A stretch of DNA of 64,000 nucleotides from Candidatus Ribeiella danica (GTDB lineage: Bacteria > Chloroflexota > Chloroflexia > Chloroflexales > Roseiflexaceae). Below, one piece after another: positions 1 to 6,819 of this stretch. The DNA lies in assembly GCA_016717335.1 (NCBI GenBank), contig JADKFS010000011.1:124001-188000 (forward strand), given 5' to 3'. The notes beneath the pieces are model-generated. The model was not told where the DNA came from. It did no database searches and worked only from the letters and a program-made list of their open reading frames with translations. Position numbers and translations under genes: made by a program. Each line of letters opens with the position of its first letter. Positions within the stretch are counted from its first letter, which is position 1.

Positions 1-1065
1 GATGTGGCCGACGTAGATCGGCGGCATGTAGGCCGACACCGCCTCGACCAGCGAGTCGGGCAGGTAGCGCGTCCAGGCGAACGGCCGGTACTTGTGGATG
101 AAGCTGACGTCGAGCGGGTGGATGACGAAGGCGAAGCGGTTGATGCCGGCCTGCTCGGGCTGCAGGTAGCGGATCGTCGGCGTCCAGTGGATGTTGGCCA
201 TCAGGCCGAGGTAGGTGTCCTCGGTCAGCGGGGCCTGCGGGTCGGTGCGCAGCGCCACCAGCACCGCCTCGATCGTCGCGGCCGACCAGGAGCCGAGCGT
301 CTCGCCGCCGGCCAGCGAGGGCATCATCGTGATCGCGATCGCGACGCCGCGCTGGCGCAGATCCTCAAGGTCCCGCTCGTCGGCATGCTCGACGACGACG
401 GTCTTGTGGCGCAGCTTGGCCGGGGCGAAGCGGCGGATGGCCCCGATGTCGCCCGCCAGAATATCGGCCCACTGGAACGGCCGCTCGCGGCGGCGCGCCC
501 CCGGCTGGTCGGGCTGCGGCGCGAGCTGCTGGAACGGCACGTCCTTCAGCCGGTCGAGCGTCGGCGGCGCGGCCTGGTCGAGCGTCTGCAGGCTGCCGAC
601 GCCCGGCACGTTGGGCAGGCCGAAGAAGATCAGCGGGTCGGCGTAGCGGACCTGCGAGGTGCGGCGGCTGAGCGACTGCGCCAGGCCGCTGTGGTTCAGG
701 CCCGGCACCATCAAGATACGCTTCTGGCTGAAGATGCCCGGCTGGGCGCGGTCGGCCAGGATGACGCCCCAGCGCTCCAGCCCATCGCGGATGTCCCCGC
801 CGTCGACGACCGGCGTCTGCTTCGCGGCATGGGCCAGCGACGCGCCGACGGCGTGCTGGCGGCGGGCCGAGCCCAGCTGCAGCCGCGCCGGCATGCCCTC
901 CAGGCCGATCGCGTCGACCTTACCGTCGTGCTCGGCGATCAGCGCCCGCGCGCGCGCGGAGTCGCCGCCACAGCCGACGCGCTGCAGCTCGATATCCTGG
1001 CCCAGGAACGTCACGGTCGACGTCGCGCTGGCCTCGCCAGTATGAATGATGAGTACTTTTTTCAT
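1..1065 (-). CDS. Predicted amino-acid dehydrogenase-like protein (COG5322-like), truncated by window edge
   Basis: The reading frame is open from an ATG at 1065 to the window edge, 355 codons, so the C-terminus is missing. The protein starts MKKVLIIHTGEASAT. Its first ~290 residues form an alpha/beta region I cannot assign firmly. Near residue 305 it switches to a segment beginning FAFVIHPLDVSFIHKYRPF and ending MPPIYVGHI at the edge. That segment resembles the start of the predicted amino-acid/shikimate dehydrogenase family COG5322, which is related to acyl-ACP reductases; the Rossmann part would lie beyond the edge. The family assignment is from memory of N-terminal motifs. The long plus-strand frame over the same bases (4-1176) is a high-GC shadow. 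It is divergent from the small gene at 1502. Confidence 0.6.
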   Translation of the reverse strand, partial: MKKVLIIHTGEASATSTVTFLGQDIELQRVGCGGDSARARALIAEHDGKVDAIGLEGMPARLQLGSARRQHAVGASLAHAAKQTPVVDGGDIRDGLERWGVILADRAQPGIFSQKRILMVPGLNHSGLAQSLSRRTSQVRYADPLIFFGLPNVPGVGSLQTLDQAAPPTLDRLKDVPFQQLAPQPDQPGARRRERPFQWADILAGDIGAIRRFAPAKLRHKTVVVEHADERDLEDLRQRGVAIAITMMPSLAGGETLGSWSAATIEAVLVALRTDPQAPLTEDTYLGLMANIHWTPTIRYLQPEQAGINRFAFVIHPLDVSFIHKYRPFAWTRYLPDSLVEAVSAYMPPIYVGHI

Positions 1066-1175
1066 GGCAGCTTTCCCCTACAGGAGCGGAGTCCTGAGAC
1101 GAATCTATCACTGGCAGGCGCCCGAGAGAAGGAACATTTGATGACTGCGCGTGGTCTTTCGGCAACTAGCTTTTA

Positions 1176-1281
1176 GGCATGGTTCAATCGAGCTTGACAG
1201 TTCATTGCCCCAAGAGCGCAGGGGCGCGATATATCGCGCCCGTACAGTGGCAATGCGAAATCCCTGGAATTGAACCATGCC
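1176..1281. repeat. MITE-like nested inverted repeat with possible TTA target duplication
   Basis: The 13-nt ends are perfectly inverted: GGCATGGTTCAAT at 1176-1188 and ATTGAACCATGCC at 1269-1281. Inside lie a second inverted pair, CATTGCC (1203-1209) with GGCAATG (1249-1255), and at the centre a perfect 20-bp palindrome (1222-1241). TTA stands directly outside each end (1173-1175 and 1282-1284), which would fit a 3-bp target duplication. No coding capacity. It sits in the 436-base gap between two divergent genes and may also carry their promoters, although none was recognised. Confidence 0.6.
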
Positions 1282-1501
1282 TTAGGCGCGAAGCGATTCG
1301 CTCGCCGGATACCTCGCGAATCTGCCCGCTCCCGTGGCGACGGGGATGGGCCAGGGGGAGCGGGCCGGCTGCCCAATGGTACGATATGTGCAACGAGGGA
1401 GGGATTGCGGAGGCATCGGCGGGCGAGCCCAGGCGACGGGCCGCGGCCCCAGCGCCACACCAGCCGAAGACCACGCGAGGGATTCAGAGAGCGAGGAGCC
1501 T

Positions 1502-1810
1502 ATGACACACTATGACCGTCACGCGCAGCCGGCGCTGACCGCGATCGCGCAGAACTGGTATCGCTGCACCGATATTGAGACGCTGCACCGCTGGCTCGAG
1601 GATCACGGCTACGAGTTCTACGGCGTGTTCGAAGCCGGCGAGTACGGCCGGTTTTCGCACCAGGAGGCCGAGGACCGTGGCGACCGCCGCCGGTACGTCC
1701 ACTCCTTCATACAGGTGCTGCGCAGCGGCGAGATCTACGCCCCGGACGGGCACGCGACCGAGCTGCTCGATTCGCTGACCGCCGGCCCGCCGCGCGAGCG
1801 CACAGCTTGA
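1502..1810 (+). CDS. Small hypothetical protein (102 aa)
   Basis: The ATG at 1502 follows GAGCGAGGAGCC, a plausible ribosome binding site. The frame extends upstream without a better start. The product is soluble, acidic to neutral and rich in aromatic residues (LHRWLEDHGYEFYGVFEAGE, then YVHSFIQVLRSGEIYAPDG). No signal peptide, membrane segment or known catalytic motif is visible and I do not recognise the family. Codon use is like its neighbours, with G/C third positions, which supports it being real. It is transcribed away from the truncated gene at the left edge and is followed by repeat DNA. Confidence 0.6.
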   Translation: MTHYDRHAQPALTAIAQNWYRCTDIETLHRWLEDHGYEFYGVFEAGEYGRFSHQEAEDRGDRRRYVHSFIQVLRSGEIYAPDGHATELLDSLTAGPPRERTA

Positions 1811-1956
1811 TCGCGGTTGGGTGTCGCGTCCCCTTCTCTGGGGCGCGGCGCCCCCGGCCCCCCGCCCGGGGGAACCCACGCCGGTTCCCCCGGTCCCCCT
1901 CCGGCAAATAAGGCCATCTCAGCTGCAATCGAAGTGGCGTATGCCCAGTACCCTTC

Positions 1957-2056
1957 GTTGGGCGCGAGTTGCAACCCGCTGCGCGTGGATTCAGCTAGGC
2001 ATGAGCGTCAAGCATCGCAACAGAGGCGGGTTCTTTTTGGGGTCCAGGGGCGCAGC
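1957..2056. repeat. Dispersed repeat of about 100 bp, copy 1
   Basis: Begins TTGGGCGCGAGTTGC and ends TCCAGGGGCGCAGCCCCGG. A clearly related stretch is at 13069-13170, with the same opening 15 bases, a shared middle TGGATnCAGCnAGGCATG, and the same ending. The family is unknown and it carries no gene. Confidence 0.6.
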
Positions 2057-2290
2057 CCCGGCCGGGGGGCGGCGGGGGTGGCGGCCCACCCCCGCCCGCG
2101 GGGGCGCGGGGGGCGCGCAGCCCCGTACAGAAGCAACGAAAGAGAGCTGCTTTTGGGGTCCAGGGCGCCCGGGGCCGGCAGGGGTGGCGGCCCACCCCCG
2201 CCCGCGGGGGCACGGGGGGCGCGCAGCCCCCCGTACAAGCGACGGAGCGACCGACGCACACGGGGGCACGGGGGCGCGCAGCCCCCGAAA
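2029..2290. repeat. Imperfect tandem repeat, period about 116 bp, GC-rich hairpins
   Basis: TTTTGGGGTCCAGGG occurs at about 2035 and again at about 2151, each followed by a hairpin-prone run of the type GTGGCGGCCCACCCCCGCCC and then by GCGCGCAGCCCC. A third shorter block ends near 2285 with GGGGGCGCGCAGCCCCC. The first unit overlaps the end of the dispersed repeat at 1957-2056. The rest of the 1811-2431 gap holds no recognisable gene; a TATACT box at 2323-2328 could serve the SDR gene but no good -35 was seen. Confidence 0.6.
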
Positions 2291-2431
2291 CAGACGTGCG
2301 AGAAGAAAGCAGTATTTTCGGCTATACTACGCAGGGCGAAGAGTTCGTATAGTAGAGATCGGCCCGTCGCCCTAGAGGAGATCTGGGAGGGGCGGCGGGC
2401 TTGTTGTCATCTTGAGAAGAGAGGAACGCAC

Positions 2432-3388
2432 ATGGCAGAGCATCGCTGGACAGCTGACGATATTCCCGACCAGGGCGGCAAGCTGGCGCTGGTGACCGGG
2501 GCCAGCAGTGGCATCGGCTACGAGGCCGCGCGGGCGCTTGCGGCCAAAGGCGCCAGGGTCATCCTGGCGGTGCGCAGCGTGGAGAAGGGCGAGGCTTCCG
2601 CGGACGCGATCCGGCGATCGCACCCCCAGGCGGCGCTCGAGGTGATGGCGCTCGACCTGGCGGACCTGGCCAGCGTGCGGCGCTTCGCCGATGCTTTTGG
2701 AGAGAAGCACGGCAGCCTGCCGCTGCTGATCAACAACGCCGGGGTGATGGCGCTGCCCTACCGCCGCACCGCCGACGGCTTTGAGATGCAGTTCGGCACC
2801 AACCACCTCGGGCACTTTGCGCTGACGGGGCTGCTGCTGCCGGCCATCCTGGCCGCTCCGGCCGCGCGGGTCGTCACGGTCAGCAGCGGCGCGCACACCG
2901 GCGGCGCGATCGACTTCGCGAACCTGGACGGCTCGCGCGGCTATCGGCCCTGGGGCGCCTACAGCCAGAGCAAGCTCGCCAACCTGCTGTTCGCCTACGA
3001 GCTGCAGCGGCGCTTCGTAGCGGTCGGCGCGGACGCGATCAGCGTCGGCTGCCACCCCGGCTACGCCGCGACCAACCTGCAGGCCGCCGGCCCGCGTATG
3101 TCCGGCTCGCGGCTAGGTGCAGCTGCTATGGACATCGCGAATGCGCTGTTGGGCCAGAGCGCCGCGATGGGCGCGCTACCGACGCTGTACGCCGCCACGG
3201 CGGATGGCGTCGCAGGCTGCGACTACATCGGCCCGACCGGCCTGATGGGCATGCGCGGCTACCCGGCCAAGGGCCGATCGAGCCCGCGCTCGTACGATCT
3301 GGAGCTGGCGCGCCGGCTCTGGCAGGTGTCCGAGCAGCTCACCGGCGTGAGCTACGACATGACGGCGCCGTCGGTGGCGCCCGCGTGA
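2432..3388 (+). CDS. Short-chain dehydrogenase/reductase (SDR)
   Basis: A 318-residue NAD(P)-dependent oxidoreductase of the classical SDR fold. It has the cofactor motif TGASSGIG at residues 22-29, NNAG at 101-104, the catalytic serine region VTVSSGAH near 148-155, and Y177-x3-K181 in AYSQSK. The insert around GYRPWGAYSQSKLANLLFAYEL and the late HPGYAATNLQ are typical of retinol-dehydrogenase-like bacterial SDRs; the substrate cannot be told from sequence. The ATG at 2432 is preceded by AAGAGAGGAAC. The frame continues upstream into GC-rich repeat but without coding character. The next gene, a zinc alcohol dehydrogenase, starts 27 bp downstream, so the two are probably co-transcribed. Confidence 0.9.
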   Translation: MAEHRWTADDIPDQGGKLALVTGASSGIGYEAARALAAKGARVILAVRSVEKGEASADAIRRSHPQAALEVMALDLADLASVRRFADAFGEKHGSLPLLINNAGVMALPYRRTADGFEMQFGTNHLGHFALTGLLLPAILAAPAARVVTVSSGAHTGGAIDFANLDGSRGYRPWGAYSQSKLANLLFAYELQRRFVAVGADAISVGCHPGYAATNLQAAGPRMSGSRLGAAAMDIANALLGQSAAMGALPTLYAATADGVAGCDYIGPTGLMGMRGYPAKGRSSPRSYDLELARRLWQVSEQLTGVSYDMTAPSVAPA

Positions 3389-3414
3389 CGGCGTCGTCTA
3401 TGAAGGAGGCTACC

Positions 3415-4440
3415 ATGCGAGCACTGGTCTGGGAGGCGCCGCGCGTGATGGCGCTGCGCGAGCGCGCCGAGCCACAGGCCGAGCCGGGCACCGTGGTGCT
3501 GAAGGTCGCCTACGCCGGCATCTGCGGCTCGGAGCTGAGCGGCTATCTCGGGCATAGCACGCTGCGCGTGCCGCCGCTAGTGATGGGCCACGAGTTTGCC
3601 GGCCACATCGTCGCGCTGGGCGAGGGCGCGGGAGCGCGCAACCCGCGCCTGTCCGAGGGGCTGGCCGTGACCGCCAACCCATTAAGCTCCTGCGGGGCCT
3701 GCGAGCTGTGCGCGCGCGGCATGAGCCACCTGTGCGGGTCGCGCAGGCTGATCGGCGCGCACCTGCCGGGCGCATACGCCGAGTATGTCGGCGTGCCGGC
3801 CGAGCTGGTGGTGCCGCTGCTCGCGGGCGTCTCGCCGCGCACGGGGGCGCTGACCGAGCCGGCGGCGGTGGGCGTGCGGATCGGCGAGCTGGCCGGGCCG
3901 CTGGCGGGCCAGGACGCGCTGGTGCTCGGCGCCGGCCCGATCGGGCTGCTGGCGCTGCAGGCGCTGCGCCTGCGCGGGGCGGCGCGCGTGTTCATCGCCG
4001 ACCTCGACCCGGCCCGGCTGGATATGGCGGCCGATCTGGGCGGCGAGCCGCTCGACCCGCGCACGCTGGACGTCGCCCGGGCGGTGCGCGCGGCGACCGG
4101 CGGCTATGGCGTGCCGGTCGCCGTCGACGCGGTCGGCACCGCGCGCACCCGCGGGACCTGTGTCTCGGCCACGCGCTCGGGCGGCACGCTCATCCTGAGC
4201 GGCCTGCACGAGGAGAGCGGCGTGATGCCGGCGGCCGAGATCATCCGCCGCGAGATCGTGGTGCGCGGCAGCTTCGCCTACTCGCCGGAGAACTTCGCGA
4301 CGGCGCTTGAGTACCTGGCGCGCGGCACGCTGCGCCTCGACCCCTGGATCGTCGAGGCGCCGCTCGCGGAGGGCGGCGCCTGGTTCGACCGGCTGATCGA
4401 GGCGCCCGGCGCGGTCGCGAAGGTGCTGCTGGTGCCCTGA
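3415..4440 (+). CDS. Zinc-dependent alcohol dehydrogenase (MDR superfamily)
   Basis: A 341-residue medium-chain dehydrogenase. Catalytic zinc ligands are C37 (GICGSE) and H59/E60 (MGHEF). The structural zinc loop has C93, C96, C99 and C107 (CGACELCARGMSHLC). The NAD(P)-binding Rossmann motif is GAGPIGLLAL from residue 172. The layout resembles sorbitol and threonine dehydrogenase-like members; the substrate is not decidable. The start is set at 3415 because AAGGAGG lies 7 bases upstream; an in-frame GTG at 3385 overlaps the SDR stop but has no ribosome binding site. It follows the SDR gene in the same direction. A 17-bp hairpin follows at 4462-4500. Confidence 0.9.
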   Translation: MRALVWEAPRVMALRERAEPQAEPGTVVLKVAYAGICGSELSGYLGHSTLRVPPLVMGHEFAGHIVALGEGAGARNPRLSEGLAVTANPLSSCGACELCARGMSHLCGSRRLIGAHLPGAYAEYVGVPAELVVPLLAGVSPRTGALTEPAAVGVRIGELAGPLAGQDALVLGAGPIGLLALQALRLRGAARVFIADLDPARLDMAADLGGEPLDPRTLDVARAVRAATGGYGVPVAVDAVGTARTRGTCVSATRSGGTLILSGLHEESGVMPAAEIIRREIVVRGSFAYSPENFATALEYLARGTLRLDPWIVEAPLAEGGAWFDRLIEAPGAVAKVLLVP

Positions 4441-4461
4441 CGGGCAGCTCCAGGCTGTTGA

Positions 4462-4500
4462 CCCTCAGCCCCTCTCCCAGAACGGGAGAGGGGCTGAGGG
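4462..4500. terminator. Strong GC-rich hairpin between convergent genes
   Basis: Two perfectly complementary 17-nt arms (CCCTCAGCCCCTCTCCC at 4462-4478 and its complement at 4484-4500) with a 5-nt loop. It lies between the convergent ADH and arsM genes and has no T-run, so it is either a factor-dependent bidirectional terminator or a one-arm relic of the compound repeats seen elsewhere, whose CCCCTCTCCC arm it matches. Confidence 0.6.
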
Positions 4501-4523
4501 AACATCATATGCGGATCGGCATC

Positions 4524-5390
4524 CTACTCGGCCGGCTTCCAGGCCGTCACGCTGCTGCTGGTGAAGCGGCCGACCAGCTCGTTGACCAGCTCGGCCGGGA
4601 GGGCCGCCAGCGTCTCCGGCGATTCGGTCAGCAGGTCGTCTGCGGTGTAGCGCTGGCGCACCTCGATGGCGACGTTCGTAAACCCGGCGTCGACGAGCAG
4701 CTGGCGGTACTGCTCGATCGTCAGCGCGCCGGCGATGCAGCCAGCCCAGCTCAGCGCCGCGCGAATCTGCGCTTCGCTCACGGGCAGTCCGATCAGATCG
4801 CCGTCCACCACGATGTCCGAGACCGCCAGCCGGCCGCCCGGCCGCAGCACGCGAAACGCCTCGTGCAGCACCTGGTCCTTGTCGGGAGAGAGGTTGATCA
4901 CGCAGTTGGACACAATCGTATCGATCGAGTTGTCCGGCAGCGGGATGCTCTCGATCTCGCCCTTGATAAACTCGACGTTTGACGCGCCGGCTTTCTCCGC
5001 ATTGCGCCGGGCGACGGCCAGCATCTCGTCGGTCATATCGAGCCCATAGACGTAGCCCGCCGGCCCGACGCGCTGCGCGGCCAGCAGCACATCGAGCCCG
5101 CCGCCCGACCCGAGGTCGAGCACGACTTCGCCGGGCTTGAGGCTGGCGAGCGCGATTGGGTTGCCACAGCCAAACGAGGTGGTGACGACGTCTTCCGGCA
5201 GCGCCGCGATCGTCTCCGCGCCGTAGAGCGCGATTTCGGTCGGCGTGGTGCAGCAGCTGGTGCTGTCGCTGCCGCAGCTGCTGCCCGCGCTCGGGCTGCA
5301 GCACGACGAGGTCGCGGACTGGATGCGGCTGCCGTAGTGCTCGCGCACCATTTCCTTGACGGCCGCGGGGTCTTGAGTCGCTTGAGACAT
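4524..5390 (-). CDS. arsM: Arsenite S-adenosylmethionine methyltransferase ArsM
   Basis: A 288-residue cytosolic enzyme that methylates As(III) with SAM. It has the class I methyltransferase motif DLGSGGGLD at 92-100 and the three cysteines typical of ArsM: C75 (SFGCGNP), C163 (VSNCVINLS) and C218 (SWAGCIAG). The N-terminus has an added Cys-rich tract (SCCSP, SSCG, SCC; C30, C31, C39, C46, C47), a known feature of some bacterial ArsM proteins that could bind arsenite. AAGGAGG lies 6 bases before the ATG at 5390. It lies 54 bp downstream of arsR and is presumably in its operon, so induced by arsenite. No arsenite efflux gene (arsB/acr3) or reductase is nearby, so this unit resists arsenic by methylation only. 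Confidence 0.93.
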   Translation of the reverse strand: MSQATQDPAAVKEMVREHYGSRIQSATSSCCSPSAGSSCGSDSTSCCTTPTEIALYGAETIAALPEDVVTTSFGCGNPIALASLKPGEVVLDLGSGGGLDVLLAAQRVGPAGYVYGLDMTDEMLAVARRNAEKAGASNVEFIKGEIESIPLPDNSIDTIVSNCVINLSPDKDQVLHEAFRVLRPGGRLAVSDIVVDGDLIGLPVSEAQIRAALSWAGCIAGALTIEQYRQLLVDAGFTNVAIEVRQRYTADDLLTESPETLAALPAELVNELVGRFTSSSVTAWKPAE

Positions 5391-5444
5391 TGGAAACCTC
5401 CTTACATTGACGATGTTCGATATACCGGCTAAAAAAAGAGGCGA

Positions 5445-5810
5445 TCAGCTGAGCGTGTCGAGCCGTGCCGAAACGCGCGCTCGCAGCGCCGCGAGCGCCT
5501 CCTGTTTGAGAAAGTAGTAGGCCCACAGCCCGTGCCGCTCGCAGTCGACCAGGCCGGCCTCGCGCAGCAGCCGCAGGTGGTGCGAGACGGTCGGCTGCTT
5601 GACCGGCAGCGCGGCCTCGACGTCGCAGACGCACACGTGCCCCTGGTGGTGCGCCAGAATATCAAGGATCTGCAGCCGCACCGGGTGCGCCAGGATGAGC
5701 AGATCGCTCGTGAGCTGCTGCGCCTCGTCGGTGCTGAGCCGCGCCGACACGGCGACGTCGCAGCATGCCGCCCCGCGCTGTCTCTCTTCGATAGCGATCG
5801 TCTCTGCCAT
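5445..5810 (-). CDS. arsR: ArsR/SmtB-family arsenic-responsive repressor
   Basis: A 121-residue winged-helix repressor. The DNA-binding region contains VKQPTVSHHLRLLREAGLV (residues ~70-88). The metalloid-sensing pair C60 and C62 lies in HVCVCDVE, at the start of the helix before the recognition helix, matching the CVC site of ArsR type I sensors. An extra C16-C17 pair near the N-terminus might provide a further ligand. It is the first gene of arsR-arsM and its promoter is overlapped by a long operator palindrome (5879-5906), so it is probably autoregulated and released by As(III). The ATG at 5810 has only a weak ribosome binding site (GAGAG). Confidence 0.92.
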   Translation of the reverse strand: MAETIAIEERQRGAACCDVAVSARLSTDEAQQLTSDLLILAHPVRLQILDILAHHQGHVCVCDVEAALPVKQPTVSHHLRLLREAGLVDCERHGLWAYYFLKQEALAALRARVSARLDTLS

Positions 5811-5870
5811 GCGTTTCTCTCAGCTCCGTGGTGGAACAGGGATGTATTCGAACGTCCCTGATTGATGAGC

Positions 5871-5899
5871 AGTCTAGCATATATATTGAAGCTTGTCAA
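5871..5899 (-). promoter_or_regulatory. arsRM promoter
   Basis: On the minus strand: TTGACA (complement of 5894-5899), 17-bp spacer, TAGACT (complement of 5871-5876). This is a near-consensus sigma70-type promoter whose start point would lie ~55 bp before arsR. Confidence 0.75.
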
Positions 5900-5906
5900 T
5901 ATATAT
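5879..5906. promoter_or_regulatory. ArsR operator palindrome
   Basis: Perfect 11-bp inverted arms, ATATATATTGA (5879-5889) and TCAATATATAT (5896-5906), with a 6-bp spacer. The AT-rich ATTGA/TCAAT core fits ArsR/SmtB operators. It covers the -35 box and most of the promoter spacer, so bound ArsR would exclude polymerase. Confidence 0.8.
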
Positions 5907-5940
5907 TCTGCGGGTGTCAGAGCTAATGCAAAGTCTTTTT

Positions 5941-6080
5941 GACCCCACCCCTGTCCCCCGCCCCTACCAGGGGCGGGGGAATGAATCTGGCGTGGTGGTG
6001 CGGTCGCTCCGCGACCGCACCACCACGCCGACAAGAATCCCCCCTCTCCGAGGCCTGGGAGAGGGGGGCAGGGGGGGTAA
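5941..6080. repeat. Compound three-hairpin repeat, copy R1
   Basis: Left arm GACCCCACCC and a CCCCGCCCC hairpin, then a central palindrome with perfect 19-nt arms (5989-6007 and 6011-6029, loop TCC), then the AAGAATCCCCCC link and the CCCCTCTCC / GGGAGAGGGG hairpin ending in GGCAGGGGGG. The outer C-rich and G-rich ends are also mutually complementary. It lies between arsR (5' side) and the 3' end of the lipoprotein gene. Confidence 0.75.
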
Positions 6081-6140
6081 CGTACGTTTTTGTATGCCCC
6101 TCCCCCGACCCCCGCGAGAGCGGCACGCAGCCTCTACGCG

Positions 6141-6755
6141 CTAGGGCGCGACCAGCACGATCTCGCCCAGGCCGCTGGAGATGTCGATCTGCCGCATCGT
6201 GGCGGGCGGCACCGTCACTTTGCCGCAGCCGCGCGTGGTCAGCGGGAAGGTCGCCGCGCCGCTCGAGTCGGCCAGGCAGACGGCGTAGTCGCCGGGCGGG
6301 AGCGACAGGCTGTAGCGGCCCTGCGCGTCGGTCACGCCCACCACGATCTGGCTGCTCTGCGCCTTGATGGTCAGCCCGAGAAACCGCAGGTCGCGGTCCG
6401 ATGGTGTGCTGCCCGGCCCCCCTGGCAGGCTGCCGAGCAGGCTGAGCGGCATGGCGATCACGATCTGGTTGGCGAGCGGCTGGTCGGGCTGGCCGGACAC
6501 ATCGCTGGCCGATACGACCAGACCGCCGATGCCTGATGGGTTCATAGATGTTCCTTGTGGCTGGGTGGCCGCCGCGGTCGCCGGCGCTGCGGGCTGTGTG
6601 GCCGCAGCGGGAGGCGGGGGCTGCGTGGCCGGCGAGGCCACGGCCGCGCCGGTGGGCTGCTGGGCCGTGCCGCCGCCGCATGCCGCCAGCGCTCCGATCA
6701 GACAGCAGACGGCCAGGGATCTACGCACGCGCGGGAGCATGCGGCTGGTAGGCAT
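6141..6755 (-). CDS. Lipoprotein with carboxypeptidase-regulatory-like domain
   Basis: A 204-residue exported lipoprotein: basic start, hydrophobic stretch and lipobox LIGALAAC with C26, then a Pro/Ala/Gln/Thr-rich linker (residues ~30-68). The C-terminal ~130 residues look like a beta-sandwich (GGLVVSASDVSG, VGVTDAQGRYSLSLPPGDYAVCLAD), the signature of CarboxypepD_reg/SpaA-like folds with the typical G-x-Y-x-L-x3-G-x-Y pattern. Function is unknown; probably surface attached. Start 6755 is preferred over 6761 because GGAG is 6 bases upstream of it. It lies 65 bp beyond the metalloprotease gene on the same strand and may be co-transcribed. Confidence 0.75.
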   Translation of the reverse strand: MPTSRMLPRVRRSLAVCCLIGALAACGGGTAQQPTGAAVASPATQPPPPAAATQPAAPATAAATQPQGTSMNPSGIGGLVVSASDVSGQPDQPLANQIVIAMPLSLLGSLPGGPGSTPSDRDLRFLGLTIKAQSSQIVVGVTDAQGRYSLSLPPGDYAVCLADSSGAATFPLTTRGCGKVTVPPATMRQIDISSGLGEIVLVAP

Positions 6756-6819
6756 AGGCATCTCCGGGTATGGGCGCGGGGGCGGAGCAGCGCTCCGCCC
6801 CCGCGCGAGTGCTGCGGCG

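Noticed and set aside
4..1176. Long plus-strand frame of 390 codons
   Set aside because: Composition is Arg/Ala/Asp-rich without motifs and it mirrors the minus-strand gene; shadow frame in high-GC DNA.
5941..6080. Compound repeats as ordinary intrinsic terminators
   Set aside because: They lack T-runs, occur between divergent genes (21811, 41139, 59846) and share link sequences outside the hairpins.
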